Notes under the pieces: generated by a model | What the model saw: only the letters and a program-made list of their open reading frames with translations | The model's database searches: none | What the model was told of the DNA's origin: nothing | Program-made: the position numbers and the translations under genes | Shown: piece after piece, positions 16,261-26,217 of the stretch | How the letters are laid out: each line of letters starts with the position of its first letter | Numbering within the stretch: the stretch's first letter is position 1 | From: an uncultured Latescibacterota bacterium | GTDB taxonomy: Bacteria > Latescibacterota > UBA2968 | Length of the DNA: 64,000 nt | Assembly: GCA_958295785.1 (NCBI GenBank) | Contig: OY282377.1 | Location: forward strand, 5,024,896-5,088,895 | Direction of reading: 5' to 3'

Positions 16261-17016
16261 CTATACAGCCGCTTTCACAATGGCGGCAAACGCGTCGGCC
16301 TCCAATGAAGCCCCGCCGATCAAGCCGCCGTCGATATTGTCTTGGTCAAACAACGCCGCCGCATTGTCGGGCTTCACAGACCCGCCGTATTGAATGCGAA
16401 CCGCCTGTGCGACCTCGTCGCGATAAAGCCGCGCCAGCACTTGGCGGAGAAACCCATGGACCGCCTCGGCTTGTTCTGACGTAGCGGTCAGGCCCGTGCC
16501 AATGGCCCACACAGGCTCGTAAGCCAAGGTGATACCCTGCACATCGTCAGCGGAAAGACCGTTGAGCGCGCCCCGCATTTGCGCTTCGACCACTTGCTCG
16601 GTTCTGTCGGCCTGACGCTCATCCAAAGACTCGCCAAGACACACAATCGGTTTGAGTCCAGCACGCAGGGCAGTTTTTAAGCGGCGGTTTACGGTCTCGT
16701 CTGTTTCGCCGAAAAATTGCCGGCGTTCAGAGTGCCCTAATATAACGTATTCACAGCCGCAAGTCAACAGCATGGGAGCAGACACCTCGCCCGTAAACGC
16801 CCCCTCAGACGCCCAGTACATGTTCTGAGCCCCCAGCCCTATCGCCGTGCCGCGCACCGCGCTTGCAACTCGTTCCAATGCGGGAAAGGGCGGGCAGATC
16901 GCCACATCCACACCGGTTATCCCGGATACGGCATCTACCACGCATCGCGCCAGGGTTTCGGCCTCATCGGGCGTTTTGTTGAGTTTCCAATTGCCCGCCA
17001 CAAATGGCGTTCGCAT
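16261..17016 (-). CDS. tpiA: Triosephosphate isomerase
   Basis: Interconverts dihydroxyacetone phosphate and glyceraldehyde 3-phosphate. The 251 residues include the substrate lysine in AGNWKLN (near 11), catalytic His in LGHSERRQ (near 97), catalytic Glu in AYEPVWAIGTG (near 167) and the phosphate loop GGSVKPDNA and IGGASL. Full length. It lies 41 bases after pgk and 8 before secG. Confidence 0.98.
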   Translation of the reverse strand: MRTPFVAGNWKLNKTPDEAETLARCVVDAVSGITGVDVAICPPFPALERVASAVRGTAIGLGAQNMYWASEGAFTGEVSAPMLLTCGCEYVILGHSERRQFFGETDETVNRRLKTALRAGLKPIVCLGESLDERQADRTEQVVEAQMRGALNGLSADDVQGITLAYEPVWAIGTGLTATSEQAEAVHGFLRQVLARLYRDEVAQAVRIQYGGSVKPDNAAALFDQDNIDGGLIGGASLEADAFAAIVKAAV

Positions 17017-17057
17017 CGCAACATCCTTTCAAAATTTGGGACACATCCGTCTCGGCA

Positions 17058-18266
17058 TTATGCTTCATCGTCTTCTCTATCCGACAGTGCCGCCACGCCG
17101 GGCAAGGTCTGGCCTTCTAAAAACGCCAGCGAAGCCCCGCCTCCTGTCGAGACATGGCTCAATTTTTTTGCCACGCCAAAATCTGCCATCGCAGCCGCGG
17201 TTTCCCCCCCGCCGACAATCGTCGTCGCGCCCTGCTCGGTTGCCGCGACCAGTGCATTGGCAACCGCACGCGATCCTTTGGAAAACGAGTAAATCTCGCA
17301 CGCGCCCAAAGGCCCGTTCCACACCCCTGTTTTGGCATTGAGGACCACATCGGAAAATCGCTGCCGCGTTTCAGGCCCGATGTCAAACCCTTCCATGTCT
17401 GCTGGAATGCGATCTCGCGGCACGATTTGGACAGGGACGCCTTCGGCCATCTCTGATGCCACAACCGTATCGACGGGCAGAATGAGGTTCACGCCTTCGG
17501 CCTCTGAGCGGTTGAGCAACTCGGCGGCGACCTCAACGCGGTCTTCTTCCAACAACGACTTGCCGATTTCCAAGCCCATCGCCTTAAAAAACGTAAATGC
17601 CATGCCCCCGCCGATGAGCAGGGTATCGACTTTTGAAAACAAATTTTCGATGATGTCAATTTTGCCGGAAATTTTTGCCCCGCCCATAATCGCGACATAA
17701 GGCCGTGCGGGATCGGCCAATGCCGCGCCGAGATAATCCAACTCCTTTTGCATCAACAAACCCGCAGCACACTCGAGAAAATAATGGGTGACGCCCTCGG
17801 TGGAGGCATGGGCGCGATGGGCCGTGCCAAACGCATCGTTGACATACACATCGCCCAATTCAGACAACTGCTTGGCAAAGCCGGGCGCGTTGGCCTCTTC
17901 ATCGGCGCGAAAGCGCAAATTTTCGAGCAGCGCGACCGCCCCTTCGGGCGTGCGTTTGACCGCTACGGCAGTTGCCTCACCCACGCTATCGGGCGCCAAT
18001 ACCACTGCGCGCCCGAGCAGGAGTTGCAGGGCTTCGGCTATGGGTTTGAGCGAGAGTTCGGGCACGACCTCGCCCTCGGGCCGACCCAGATGAGACATCA
18101 ACACGGGTTTTCCGCCCGCGTCTAAAATGTGCCGGATCGTGGGCAACGCAGCACGCAAGCGCGTGTCATCCGCAACCCGCCCATCTTCGAGCGGCACGTT
18201 AAAATCGACGCGCACCAAAACGCGCTTGTCCGTCAAATCCAAATCTGTAATCGACACTTTTGCCAC
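17058..18266 (-). CDS. pgk: Phosphoglycerate kinase
   Basis: Transfers phosphate from 1,3-bisphosphoglycerate to ADP. 402 residues, normal length: [15 protein letters not shown] at the N-terminus, SHLGRPEG, the central hinge, [18 protein letters not shown] and the C-terminal nucleotide-loop GGGETAAA and STGGGASL. The start is GTG at 18266 with GAGGAG 7 bases upstream; an ATG seven codons earlier overlaps that ribosome site. Only a fragment of another gene separates it from the restriction-modification island upstream. Confidence 0.97.
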   Translation of the reverse strand: MAKVSITDLDLTDKRVLVRVDFNVPLEDGRVADDTRLRAALPTIRHILDAGGKPVLMSHLGRPEGEVVPELSLKPIAEALQLLLGRAVVLAPDSVGEATAVAVKRTPEGAVALLENLRFRADEEANAPGFAKQLSELGDVYVNDAFGTAHRAHASTEGVTHYFLECAAGLLMQKELDYLGAALADPARPYVAIMGGAKISGKIDIIENLFSKVDTLLIGGGMAFTFFKAMGLEIGKSLLEEDRVEVAAELLNRSEAEGVNLILPVDTVVASEMAEGVPVQIVPRDRIPADMEGFDIGPETRQRFSDVVLNAKTGVWNGPLGACEIYSFSKGSRAVANALVAATEQGATTIVGGGETAAAMADFGVAKKLSHVSTGGGASLAFLEGQTLPGVAALSDREDDEA

Positions 18267-18320
18267 GTTATTCTCCTCAATCGCCATCGCTTACTGCTTC
18301 CATTCGATATGGCCGTTATT
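18210..18320. repeat. Direct repeat (pgk 5' end plus HIEWK remnant), copy at pgk
   Basis: Matches 19185-19290 over about 100 bases with scattered differences. Minus strand, it holds a short coding remnant NNGHIEWKQ-stop followed by the pgk start. The second copy ends the truncated HNH gene with INGHIEWKR-stop and then repeats the first 15 or so pgk codons. Confidence 0.75.
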
Positions 18321-18408
18321 TTTCGTCTCTATCGGCTTTCCAATACAATGCACGGTTTGCGAAAGCAAAAAGTGTTTTGACAAAACAGTGCCACTCGCGC
18401 ATCAGTTC

Positions 18409-19134
18409 TCAATTATCTATCGCAAAACAAAGGGAGGGTTGCATTGATTTTATTCTGTTCTCTGCGGCGGCGTAGTATTCTTTCTCTACTTCTATTCCTA
18501 TGAATTTTCTACCTACTCCAAGAGCGGCGACACCCGTAGAACCAACGCCCATGAATGGGTCAAACACAACATCGTTTTCATTGGTGGCGATATTGATCAG
18601 GTGCTTTAATAGTTTGATGGGCTTTTGCGTTGGATGCTTGGGATTCTTGAGTCTTTCTGGGCCCATACATATTGAAGACTCAAAAAAATTGTGCATTTCG
18701 CTTTGTTTGCCAAAATTCCATATATGTCCCTTGTTCCACATACAAACTATGAGCTCACAACTATTCAAAAAACCGGCCTTTCTAAACTTTGGAACGGGAT
18801 TGGTTTTGTGCCAAACAAAAAACTGAAAGGTATCAAAAATAGGATCGAATATTTCATGCCATCTTCCGATCAAATTATACGAGCAAAATGCAAAGAGATT
18901 TCCCGTTGGTTTTAGGATTCGCACGAAGTCGTTTTTCAGACCTACCGGGTCAAAATTTTTATCCCACTCGGCGAGGTCATTGTTTATATCCGTTCGCCAA
19001 TCAAATTTGATATTCCCCGTCGAATACTGGCTCAAGTTATAGGGCGGATCGGTAAAAATAAAATCGACAGAATTATCGGGCATGTCTTTCATTGCATGTA
19101 AGCTGTCTGCATGGATCAATTTATAGTCGTTCAT
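18409..19134 (-). CDS. DNA methyltransferase, N6-adenine/N4-cytosine type (beta order)
   Basis: 241 residues of the N6_N4_Mtase fold. The catalytic motif FTDPPYNL (near residue 30) comes before the SAM-binding DPFMGVGSTGVAALG near the C-terminus, the beta-class order. HPTQKPIKLLKHLI is also diagnostic. DPPY is more usual for adenine N6 methylation; the target sequence is unknown. The gene lies between two copies of a direct repeat and next to a truncated HNH protein, so it may be the surviving half of a type II system. It is visibly richer in A/T than the flanking glycolytic genes. Confidence 0.9.
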   Translation of the reverse strand: MNDYKLIHADSLHAMKDMPDNSVDFIFTDPPYNLSQYSTGNIKFDWRTDINNDLAEWDKNFDPVGLKNDFVRILKPTGNLFAFCSYNLIGRWHEIFDPIFDTFQFFVWHKTNPVPKFRKAGFLNSCELIVCMWNKGHIWNFGKQSEMHNFFESSICMGPERLKNPKHPTQKPIKLLKHLINIATNENDVVFDPFMGVGSTGVAALGVGRKFIGIEVEKEYYAAAENRIKSMQPSLCFAIDN

Positions 19135-19184
19135 TTTTCATCCATTCTCTCCTCAATACTCGTTTGACCAAACCGAACCCTCCA

Positions 19185-19290
19185 AGCGCACCAAGTGTCC
19201 GTCAAATCCAAATCTGTCATCGACACCACCGCCACGCCATCGCTCAATCGCTCACGCTCACCGCTTCCATTCGATATGACCGTTGATATC
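19185..19290. repeat. Direct repeat, distal copy carrying a pgk N-terminal fragment
   Basis: The minus strand encodes VAVVSMTDLDLTDTWCA, a mutated copy of the pgk N-terminus ([15 protein letters not shown]), next to the HNH C-terminus. This marks a duplication of the pgk 5' end flanking the methyltransferase gene. Confidence 0.75.
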
Positions 19291-19467
19291 GTGCTTCTCG
19301 TAGGTGCTGAAAATATCCGTGCAAAAATCCATTATTTCTCTTTCTCCATCGGCTTTCGCAGCCTCGTATAAAAGGATAAACATTTTCTTTCCCGCCTCTG
19401 TCTGGTTGAAAGATTTTTTTATGAAATTGTGCTGGGCACACAGGGTTTGTCCATTTTCAATCCACAT
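19258..19467 (-). CDS. Truncated HNH endonuclease, C-terminal part
   Basis: 69 residues beginning MWIENGQTLCAQHNFIKK, which matches the second half of an HNH motif (NGQTLCxxHNxxKK), followed by a helical tail. The first half of the HNH motif is missing, so the product should be inactive as a nuclease. It nevertheless has an AAAGGAGG site 9 bases before its ATG. It sits between a BsaWI-like endonuclease pseudogene and the adenine-type methyltransferase and may be the remnant of that enzyme's partner. Confidence 0.55.
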   Translation of the reverse strand: MWIENGQTLCAQHNFIKKSFNQTEAGKKMFILLYEAAKADGEREIMDFCTDIFSTYEKHDINGHIEWKR

Positions 19468-20004
19468 GGCTTGCCGCCTCCTTTGTGCTTATCCAAGGGT
19501 GTTGGTGATTTTCATAGGGCTACTGGCTTTCGCCTATGAGTTGATTGAAATCCTCAATGAAATGCTCAAATAGCTTGACCTTGTCGCTTTCCTCAATACT
19601 TGCCTCTGTTAGCACATAACTACCATCGAGATCAATCTCTACAATAGCTCTTCCCTTCTTTGCTGGAAATTTACTCGTCAAAGTTCCATCTTCGTCAAGG
19701 GTAATAAAATAGACCTTGATGTGTTCTGTAAACTCATCTGCCAGAAGTTTGAGCTTCCAATAGCCTGTTTGGGCAATTCGTTCTCGCAACGTAACTTTGA
19801 TTGAGAGGAGAGCGATTATCCTCTGATTTTTGGGATTGTAAACGACAATATCAACATCGGGTAGATGTAACCCAAATTCGTTGAAATCAATTGCCAAATT
19901 TCGCTTAATTTGCTTCAGGTCTTGCGGCAGGTTTTTCCGTCTCTCCAATTGATTGCCATTAATCACCCTCATGCCGAGGGCTTCAATGGAATCTGTGATA
20001 ATAT

Positions 20005-21096
20005 TAGGACTTACGCATGCTGAGTTAAAAAAGGGTGCAATTCCGTAAAATTTATCACTTTGAGGAGGTGTCAATGCGCCAACCGACGCGTTTGGATTAC
20101 TGTCAGTATCTGCTTAGCAGTCCCCTCAACGATACGCTGACCCATTTCGCCGACCATAGCGAAGGGTTCAGTCATGATATGATCAACCGCTATCTCGCCG
20201 GTGATCGTATCCCCCCCCGCTTGGTGTGGGAACACGTCAAAGACCACATCGCGTTGACGCCTGAAGGCTATGTGATCTTTGATGACACGGTTTTAGACAA
20301 GCGACACGCACGCAAGATCGCGTTAGTGCGCCGTCAATATAGCGGCAACGCCCAAGGCGTCATCAATGGCATTGGGGTGGTCACATGTGTCTATGTCAAT
20401 CCGCAACAGGATCGGTTCTGGCTGATTGACTATCGGATTTATGACCCGCAAGGCGATGGCAAAACCAAATTGGATCATCTCAAGGACATGCTCTCTGGGT
20501 TGGTCTATCAGAAGGACCTTCCTTTTACCGGGGTCTTGATGGACAGTTGGTATGCGACCAAAACGGTCATGCTACACATAGAGCAGATGCAAAAAACCTA
20601 TTATTGTCCCCTCAAGACGAACCGGCGCGTGGACGAGTAGGCAGGCACAATCCCCTACCAGCGCGTAGATAGCTTAACTTGGACGAAAGCGCAACGCAAA
20701 CAAGGCAAGTCCATTAAAATCAGAGGGTTTCCCAAAGACCACAAAGTGAAATTATTCCGGGTGGCGTCTGCTGCCAGACGCACGGCGTATGTCGTGACCA
20801 ACGACCATGCTCAAAACGATTCTTCAGTGGTACAACAGGTGTGTCACCAAAGATGGAAAATTGAGCAATTTCACCGCGAAGTCAAACAAGTGACCGGGCT
20901 TGAAAAGTGTCAATGTCGGTTGGCACGCATTGTACGAAATCATATTGGGTGTGCGATGTTAGTTTGGATAAGACTCGAGCAGGTGGCCTATCAAACAGGA
21001 CAAACCATTTATCAAGTCAAATACCGAGGGCTGGCTGACTTCTTGAGACAACAACTCAAAGCACCTCATATTCCAATGGTGATTGCGTAAGTCCTA
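20005..21096 (+). mobile_element. Insertion sequence IS-1092, copy 1 (IS701-like)
   Basis: 1092 bp with 13-bp perfect terminal inverted repeats TAGGACTTACGCA and 5-bp direct repeats AATAT (20000-20004 and 21097-21101). Two more copies of the same length lie at 58678-59769 and 62058-63149. Confidence 0.92.
20074..21090 (+). pseudogene. DDE transposase of IS copy 1, nonsense-mutated
   Basis: Transposase of an IS4-clan/IS701-like family, 338 codons in the intact copy. FDDTVLDKRHARK (first catalytic Asp), MDSWYAT (second) and IEQFHREVKQ (Glu) are present. At 20638 the codon pair GAT TCG of the intact copy reads GAG TAG, so translation stops after NRRVDE. The catalytic Glu lies beyond the stop. 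The ATG has GAGGAGG upstream. Confidence 0.85.
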
Positions 21097-21306
21097 AATA
21101 TGTTGGATCAATTTTTCAAAAATCTTTCCCTTAAAAGCACGCCAACTCTGTTCATGATCACCATAGGGTTTGTCTTTCAAAAAATCCTGCTTATGACGTT
21201 CTTTGGCATCCCGTAAAAGTTGGGAAACCGATTTGTAGGCTTTCTTTCGCACCCTCCATCACTAGCGTCTGCCCGTACATATCTCTTAAATCCGCAAAAT
21301 CCATAT

Positions 21307-22626
21307 CTACTCCTTTAACCCGATAACAATATACTCCGTTGGATACGCTTCTGAGTTCGCCTTATCGTTGCTTGCAAATCTACCTGTTTTTTCATCGCGT
21401 TTCTGGGGGAGTATCTTGAGAGGGATTTCCCGTTTTATGAGCCGATCCAGTTTGAAACCCGAGTGTTGCAGGGACTCGGCAAATGCTTCAGCGTTACGTA
21501 TATCAACTCCCTTTAGCTTCGTATTCCCAATGACATAGCAACACCTACCCCCCGGCTTCAGGATTCTAAAACTCTCATCAAAGACCTCTTGCATATCTAT
21601 AAAAAAGGCTTCAATTTCTTTTCCCTTTTTTTTGTTTTTAAATACCATCTCTTCAACAATATCGGAGGCAATTTGACTAAATAGCGACCTATCTTCGTAC
21701 TGTTTGTAGGACGTACCGATAAACTGTTTTCTGTATTCTTTTAGATCATCTGCTAAATCCAACCAGATCGTTGAAAGTTGATGGAGGTCTGCATATTCGT
21801 AACTCGTCACATAAGGACTTGAACTGATAATCAAATCGACACTGTCATCGGGAACTGCTTGGGCTTTGGCTGAACTTGTTTGGACGTTTAGGTAATGCTC
21901 CAGATTCTCTTTTACATGAGATGGAACGACTGCGTAGAAATAGGCATTTCCTTTTAGCATTTTTGACAGATGCCTTTTAATCGCATCAGCGGGAGGCGTA
22001 GGCCGCTTCTTCATATCCCTTGTCGGTTTCGTACTGCTCTGGCTCCAAATTGAACATGTTTTGAGAACGTGACTCAACGCGACAAAAAAGAAAGCCTGAA
22101 CGGCTTGGTCAGTTTCATCGAGAATTAAGGCTAGGATTTTGCCAAGTTCATCCCGTGCTTCCTCTGCAAACCAGTAGTCAATTCGTTCTAAGTGTTTTTC
22201 CGGAATTTGAGGGTGCATTTGACTTTTAGAAAAAAGGAAACCTTGCTTATTATCCTGGAAATTGCAAATGCTCGACAGAAACTGTTTTACTCTTTTTTCT
22301 AGATAGTCAGGTTTGATAGGTGTTGCTTTCGCTTTGGTTACCAAATGGGCGACTTTATTTATATCTGTGCCGCTGGCGCAGAGACCTCTGGATATCGCAC
22401 TAACAATCGTCGTTCCAGATCCCATGAAAGGGTCGTTTATACTCGCTGTGCCGTTGGTGATGTAGCAATCCATTAAGTGCTCTACCAACTGTGGGATAAA
22501 CTTGGCGGGATACCGGTGGTACCCATGCGTCCATTTTCCGGTGTCTGATGGCTTGCATCCGTTGAACGACCAAGCCTTATCAACGGGTGTCTGCTTAAAC
22601 CATTCGAGAATCTCATTGGGGGACAT
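21307..22626 (-). CDS. N4-cytosine-type DNA methyltransferase
   Basis: 439 residues. SAM-binding DPFMGSGTTIVSA (near 70) precedes the catalytic SSSPYVTSYEYADL (near 275); S-(P/S)-P-Y is the N4-cytosine methyltransferase form, and the WLDL and GGRCCYVIGNTK segments fit that family. It is flanked on both sides by BsaWI-like endonuclease genes, so it most likely protects a CCGG-containing site; the exact sequence is not readable. The start is ATG 22626, with GGAGG 7 bases upstream; a TTG seven codons earlier overlaps that site. Confidence 0.88.
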   Translation of the reverse strand: MSPNEILEWFKQTPVDKAWSFNGCKPSDTGKWTHGYHRYPAKFIPQLVEHLMDCYITNGTASINDPFMGSGTTIVSAISRGLCASGTDINKVAHLVTKAKATPIKPDYLEKRVKQFLSSICNFQDNKQGFLFSKSQMHPQIPEKHLERIDYWFAEEARDELGKILALILDETDQAVQAFFFVALSHVLKTCSIWSQSSTKPTRDMKKRPTPPADAIKRHLSKMLKGNAYFYAVVPSHVKENLEHYLNVQTSSAKAQAVPDDSVDLIISSSPYVTSYEYADLHQLSTIWLDLADDLKEYRKQFIGTSYKQYEDRSLFSQIASDIVEEMVFKNKKKGKEIEAFFIDMQEVFDESFRILKPGGRCCYVIGNTKLKGVDIRNAEAFAESLQHSGFKLDRLIKREIPLKILPQKRDEKTGRFASNDKANSEAYPTEYIVIGLKE

Positions 22627-22666
22627 AAATGAGCCTCCATTGCTCAAAGCGGTTATGTGCTACAAA

Positions 22667-23329
22667 CTATTGCAGGTCGTCTGTAATCCGTTCAAGTCTT
22701 CGGAGATTGTGCTGTTCAACAAAATTTTCGTGCAAAATATATGCGACATCCAATTCGTGCAACACAATGGCTTTGCTCTTATTAATTTTATTATTCGTAA
22801 AGGTATTATCTCTATCAGGCGTGAGAAAGAACATTTTGATGTGTCGCGTAACAGGGCAGGAACGCAATCTTAACTTCCAATATCCGGTTTGGGCAATGCG
22901 CTCTCGTAGCGATATCTTACAGGAAATAATGGCTTTTACAGAGGCATCAGAAGGATCGTACACTATAATATCAGCATCCGGCATGTAGCATCTATGAATG
23001 CCGAAGTCAACGACAATATTGCGCTTAACTTGACAAAGCACTGTGTCATTTTGTTCTTTTTCAAGTATTGAGCCTTGAATCAACTCGAGCGGGAGTCCCG
23101 CCTCGTCAATCAGTTTCGAGAGAATGTGAATCATGAGCTTCTCGAAATTTTGACCACTCCACGAGCGCCACGATTGATCCATATCACCTTTGAAACCCTC
23201 TTTCTGCTTTTCCTGCACATACAATTCTTTGGCTTTCTCCAAAAAAGCAGACAGATTGTTGTAGGCTTTCGGATTGCGTTTGACCTCTTCATCATAGAGA
23301 TTCTGGAGGTCTTCAAATTCAAATGGCAT
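22667..23329 (-). CDS. BsaWI-like type II restriction endonuclease B
   Basis: 220 residues. An N-terminal helical region (FEFEDLQNLYDEEVKRNPKA, DQSWRSWSGQNFEKLMIHIL) is followed by the nuclease core with YMPDADIIVYDP (catalytic Asp) and IISCKIS (xxK), then LRERIAQTGYWKLRL. The RER element matches the R-(D/E)-R signature used by CCGG-family enzymes to read CCGG. Full length and intact, unlike its paralogue A downstream. The start is ATG 23329 after GGGAG. The methyltransferase begins 41 bases downstream, forming a B-methyltransferase-A operon. Confidence 0.8.
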   Translation of the reverse strand: MPFEFEDLQNLYDEEVKRNPKAYNNLSAFLEKAKELYVQEKQKEGFKGDMDQSWRSWSGQNFEKLMIHILSKLIDEAGLPLELIQGSILEKEQNDTVLCQVKRNIVVDFGIHRCYMPDADIIVYDPSDASVKAIISCKISLRERIAQTGYWKLRLRSCPVTRHIKMFFLTPDRDNTFTNNKINKSKAIVLHELDVAYILHENFVEQHNLRRLERITDDLQ

Positions 23330-23384
23330 TATCCGTTCTCCCAAAGAGGGCGTGAGGGTCAACGGAAACAGGCCGGGGCTGTTT

Positions 23385-24431
<1,047 letters not shown>

Positions 24432-24446
24432 TTATCGCAGTCCATC

Positions 24447-25487
24447 TTATCCAAAAAATACTTTGGCAATGTCGTAAAGTCCCATATCCACGGTACGCAA
24501 TTTCGACACGGCCTCTTTCAAATCAATCGCGATGATGTTTTGACCGCGCAGCGCGACCATTTTGCCAAAATTGCCTTCGCCTATCAGGTCAATGGCCGCA
24601 ATCCCAAATCGCGTTCCCAGCACGCGGTCATAAGCCGAGGGACTGCCCCCGCGTTGAATGTGACCCAGCACGGTTGCGCGACTTTCATAGCCGGTTCGCC
24701 GCTCAATTTCATCGCTCAACAAATTGCCAATGCCGCCCAGGCGCACATGCCCAAAAGCGTCTTTTTCCCCCGACTGCAAAACCATGCTGTCGTCTTCGAG
24801 CTTGGCGCCTTCGGCCACCACCACGATGCTAAACGTCTTGCCGCGCGCATGGCGTTTGCGGATGGTGTCGCACACGTCATCCAAATCAAACGGCACTTCT
24901 GGGATCAGAATCACATCTGCCCCCCCCGCGATACCCGATTCTACGGCGATCCACCCGGCGTGGCGGCCCATAACTTCTACGACCATTACGCGGTTGTGCG
25001 ATTCGGCGGTGGTGTGCAGGCGATCTATCGCTTCCATCACGATATTGATCGCCGTGTCAAAACCAAAGGTTTGATCCGTGCCATCCAAATCATTGTCAAT
25101 CGTTTTGGGCACGCCGACCACTTTGATCCCCTGTTCGGTGAGGCGATGGGCCACGCCGAGCGTATCATCGCCTCCAATCGCGATCATCGCGTCCAGGTTC
25201 ATTTTTTTCATGCCCGCTCGAACAAGCGCGCCGCCATTTGCCCCGTCTTGATACGGATTTGTCCGCGACGATCCCAAAATCGTTCCCCCGCGTGGCAAAA
25301 TCCCCGAAACAGCGTCCAAACTTAGCGGGTTTGACATGCCTTCGAGCATCCCCTTCCACCCTTCCAACACCCCGATCATTTCGTAATCATAAGCCGCAAT
25401 GCCCTTGCGAACAATTGCGCGGATCACCGCGTTCAGGCCTGGGCAATCGCCGCCCCCGGTCAGTATGCCAACGCATTTTATCGCCAT
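24447..25487 (-). CDS. 6-phosphofructokinase, group III (PPi-type active-site residues)
   Basis: 346 residues of the PFK family. ILTGGGDCPGLNAVIRA at the N-terminus, AIGGDDTLGVA, VVGVPKTIDNDLDGTD and VMGRHAGWIA are visible. In place of the GGDGS and PGTIDND of ATP-dependent E. coli enzyme, it has GGDD and PKTIDND. Asp and Lys at these positions go with pyrophosphate use in the family, so it may be a reversible PPi-PFK; mixed-substrate group III enzymes make this uncertain. ATG at 25487 follows GGGAG. It ends 30 bases before gap. Confidence 0.92.
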   Translation of the reverse strand: MAIKCVGILTGGGDCPGLNAVIRAIVRKGIAAYDYEMIGVLEGWKGMLEGMSNPLSLDAVSGILPRGGTILGSSRTNPYQDGANGGALVRAGMKKMNLDAMIAIGGDDTLGVAHRLTEQGIKVVGVPKTIDNDLDGTDQTFGFDTAINIVMEAIDRLHTTAESHNRVMVVEVMGRHAGWIAVESGIAGGADVILIPEVPFDLDDVCDTIRKRHARGKTFSIVVVAEGAKLEDDSMVLQSGEKDAFGHVRLGGIGNLLSDEIERRTGYESRATVLGHIQRGGSPSAYDRVLGTRFGIAAIDLIGEGNFGKMVALRGQNIIAIDLKEAVSKLRTVDMGLYDIAKVFFG

Positions 25488-25742
25488 AAAATCTCCCTTT
25501 GCAAAATCTTCAAACGAACACGCTCGTGCGGTTTTCAAAGGTTTCAAGTGTATAAAATTGTAGCATACATGTCAAGCCTGCCGTAAGGAAATCGGCGGAA
25601 CAGCGAATCTACGGATCTGCGGAACGGGGTACAACTGACCGTTTTTCAGAAGCTGTTTTAAGACTAAAATACGCCCCCCCTGGCCCCTCCCCGCAATGGG
25701 GAGGAGAGACGTTATTTCCCCCTTCCTCGTAGGAAGGGGGGT
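25488..25742. other. Intergenic region upstream of pfk
   Basis: No gene seen. Contains the short ACGGGGTACAACTG motif near 25617 and a GC-rich inverted repeat (CCCCTCCCCGCAATGGGG near 25680) that recurs inverted at about 44995-45045. Confidence 0.4.
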
Positions 25743-26205
25743 TATACCAATTTGCTTTCAAGTTGTCCGTATCCTGCCTCACATCAGGGATGAATGAGGA
25801 ATGGGGAACAGACGTTCCGTAGAGATCATGCGTTGTTTGTCTCAAGCGTTTGGTTCTGCCTCCTTGTGGGTTGCCTTTGATGCCTTCGGCGTCAAACGCT
25901 CAAATTATTCGCGTTTTCATACTTTTTTTCAACAAAAAAAAAAAGGAGGCAAAAAATGCCGCTCTCAAACGCCGAGAGGCTGGCACAGCGCAAAACGCTT
26001 TTGTAGCACTACGACATGCGTTGGCCTGCGAGGTGGGTTGCCCAATGAACGTGGGTTGCGAGACGGACTTGCGCGCTGTGCGCGATGGCTTTATCCGATG
26101 GTCTTTTGGGATGGCATTTTGCCAGGGCTTATTTGACGTACTGCGTAACGGCAAGGGGATCGCTTGCTGGCAACATAGCGCATCACATGAGGCCAACTGA
26201 AAATC
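25743..26205 (+). repeat. Family-2 long repeat, copy a
   Basis: About 460 bases starting ACCAATTTGCTTTCAAGTTG and TCCGTATCCTGCCTC and ending near GCTTGCTGGCAACATAGCG. Related copies lie at 32367-32860 and 49911-50381. No continuous reading frame is shared by all copies, so it looks noncoding or long dead. An IS5-type element abuts its end. Confidence 0.75.
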
Positions 26206-26217
26206 AATTTAGAAGCC

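Larger units (their letters stand above)
19520..21304 (-). pseudogene. BsaWI-like type II restriction endonuclease A, split by an IS
   Basis: 5' part 21304-21097 and 3' part 19999-19520, separated by an insertion sequence with a 5-bp AATAT target duplication. Joined, they give 688 bases, one more than 229 codons. The extra base is in a G run near 21254, where GAGG would restore EVRKKAYKS aligned to EVKRNPKAYNN of endonuclease B. The product has EQSWRAFKGKIFEKLI, PDVDIVVYNP, a catalytic LLSIKV (E/SxK type) and LRERIAQTGYWKL. It starts 2 bases after the methyltransferase stop with AAGGAG upstream, so it once belonged to that operon. Confidence 0.8.
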
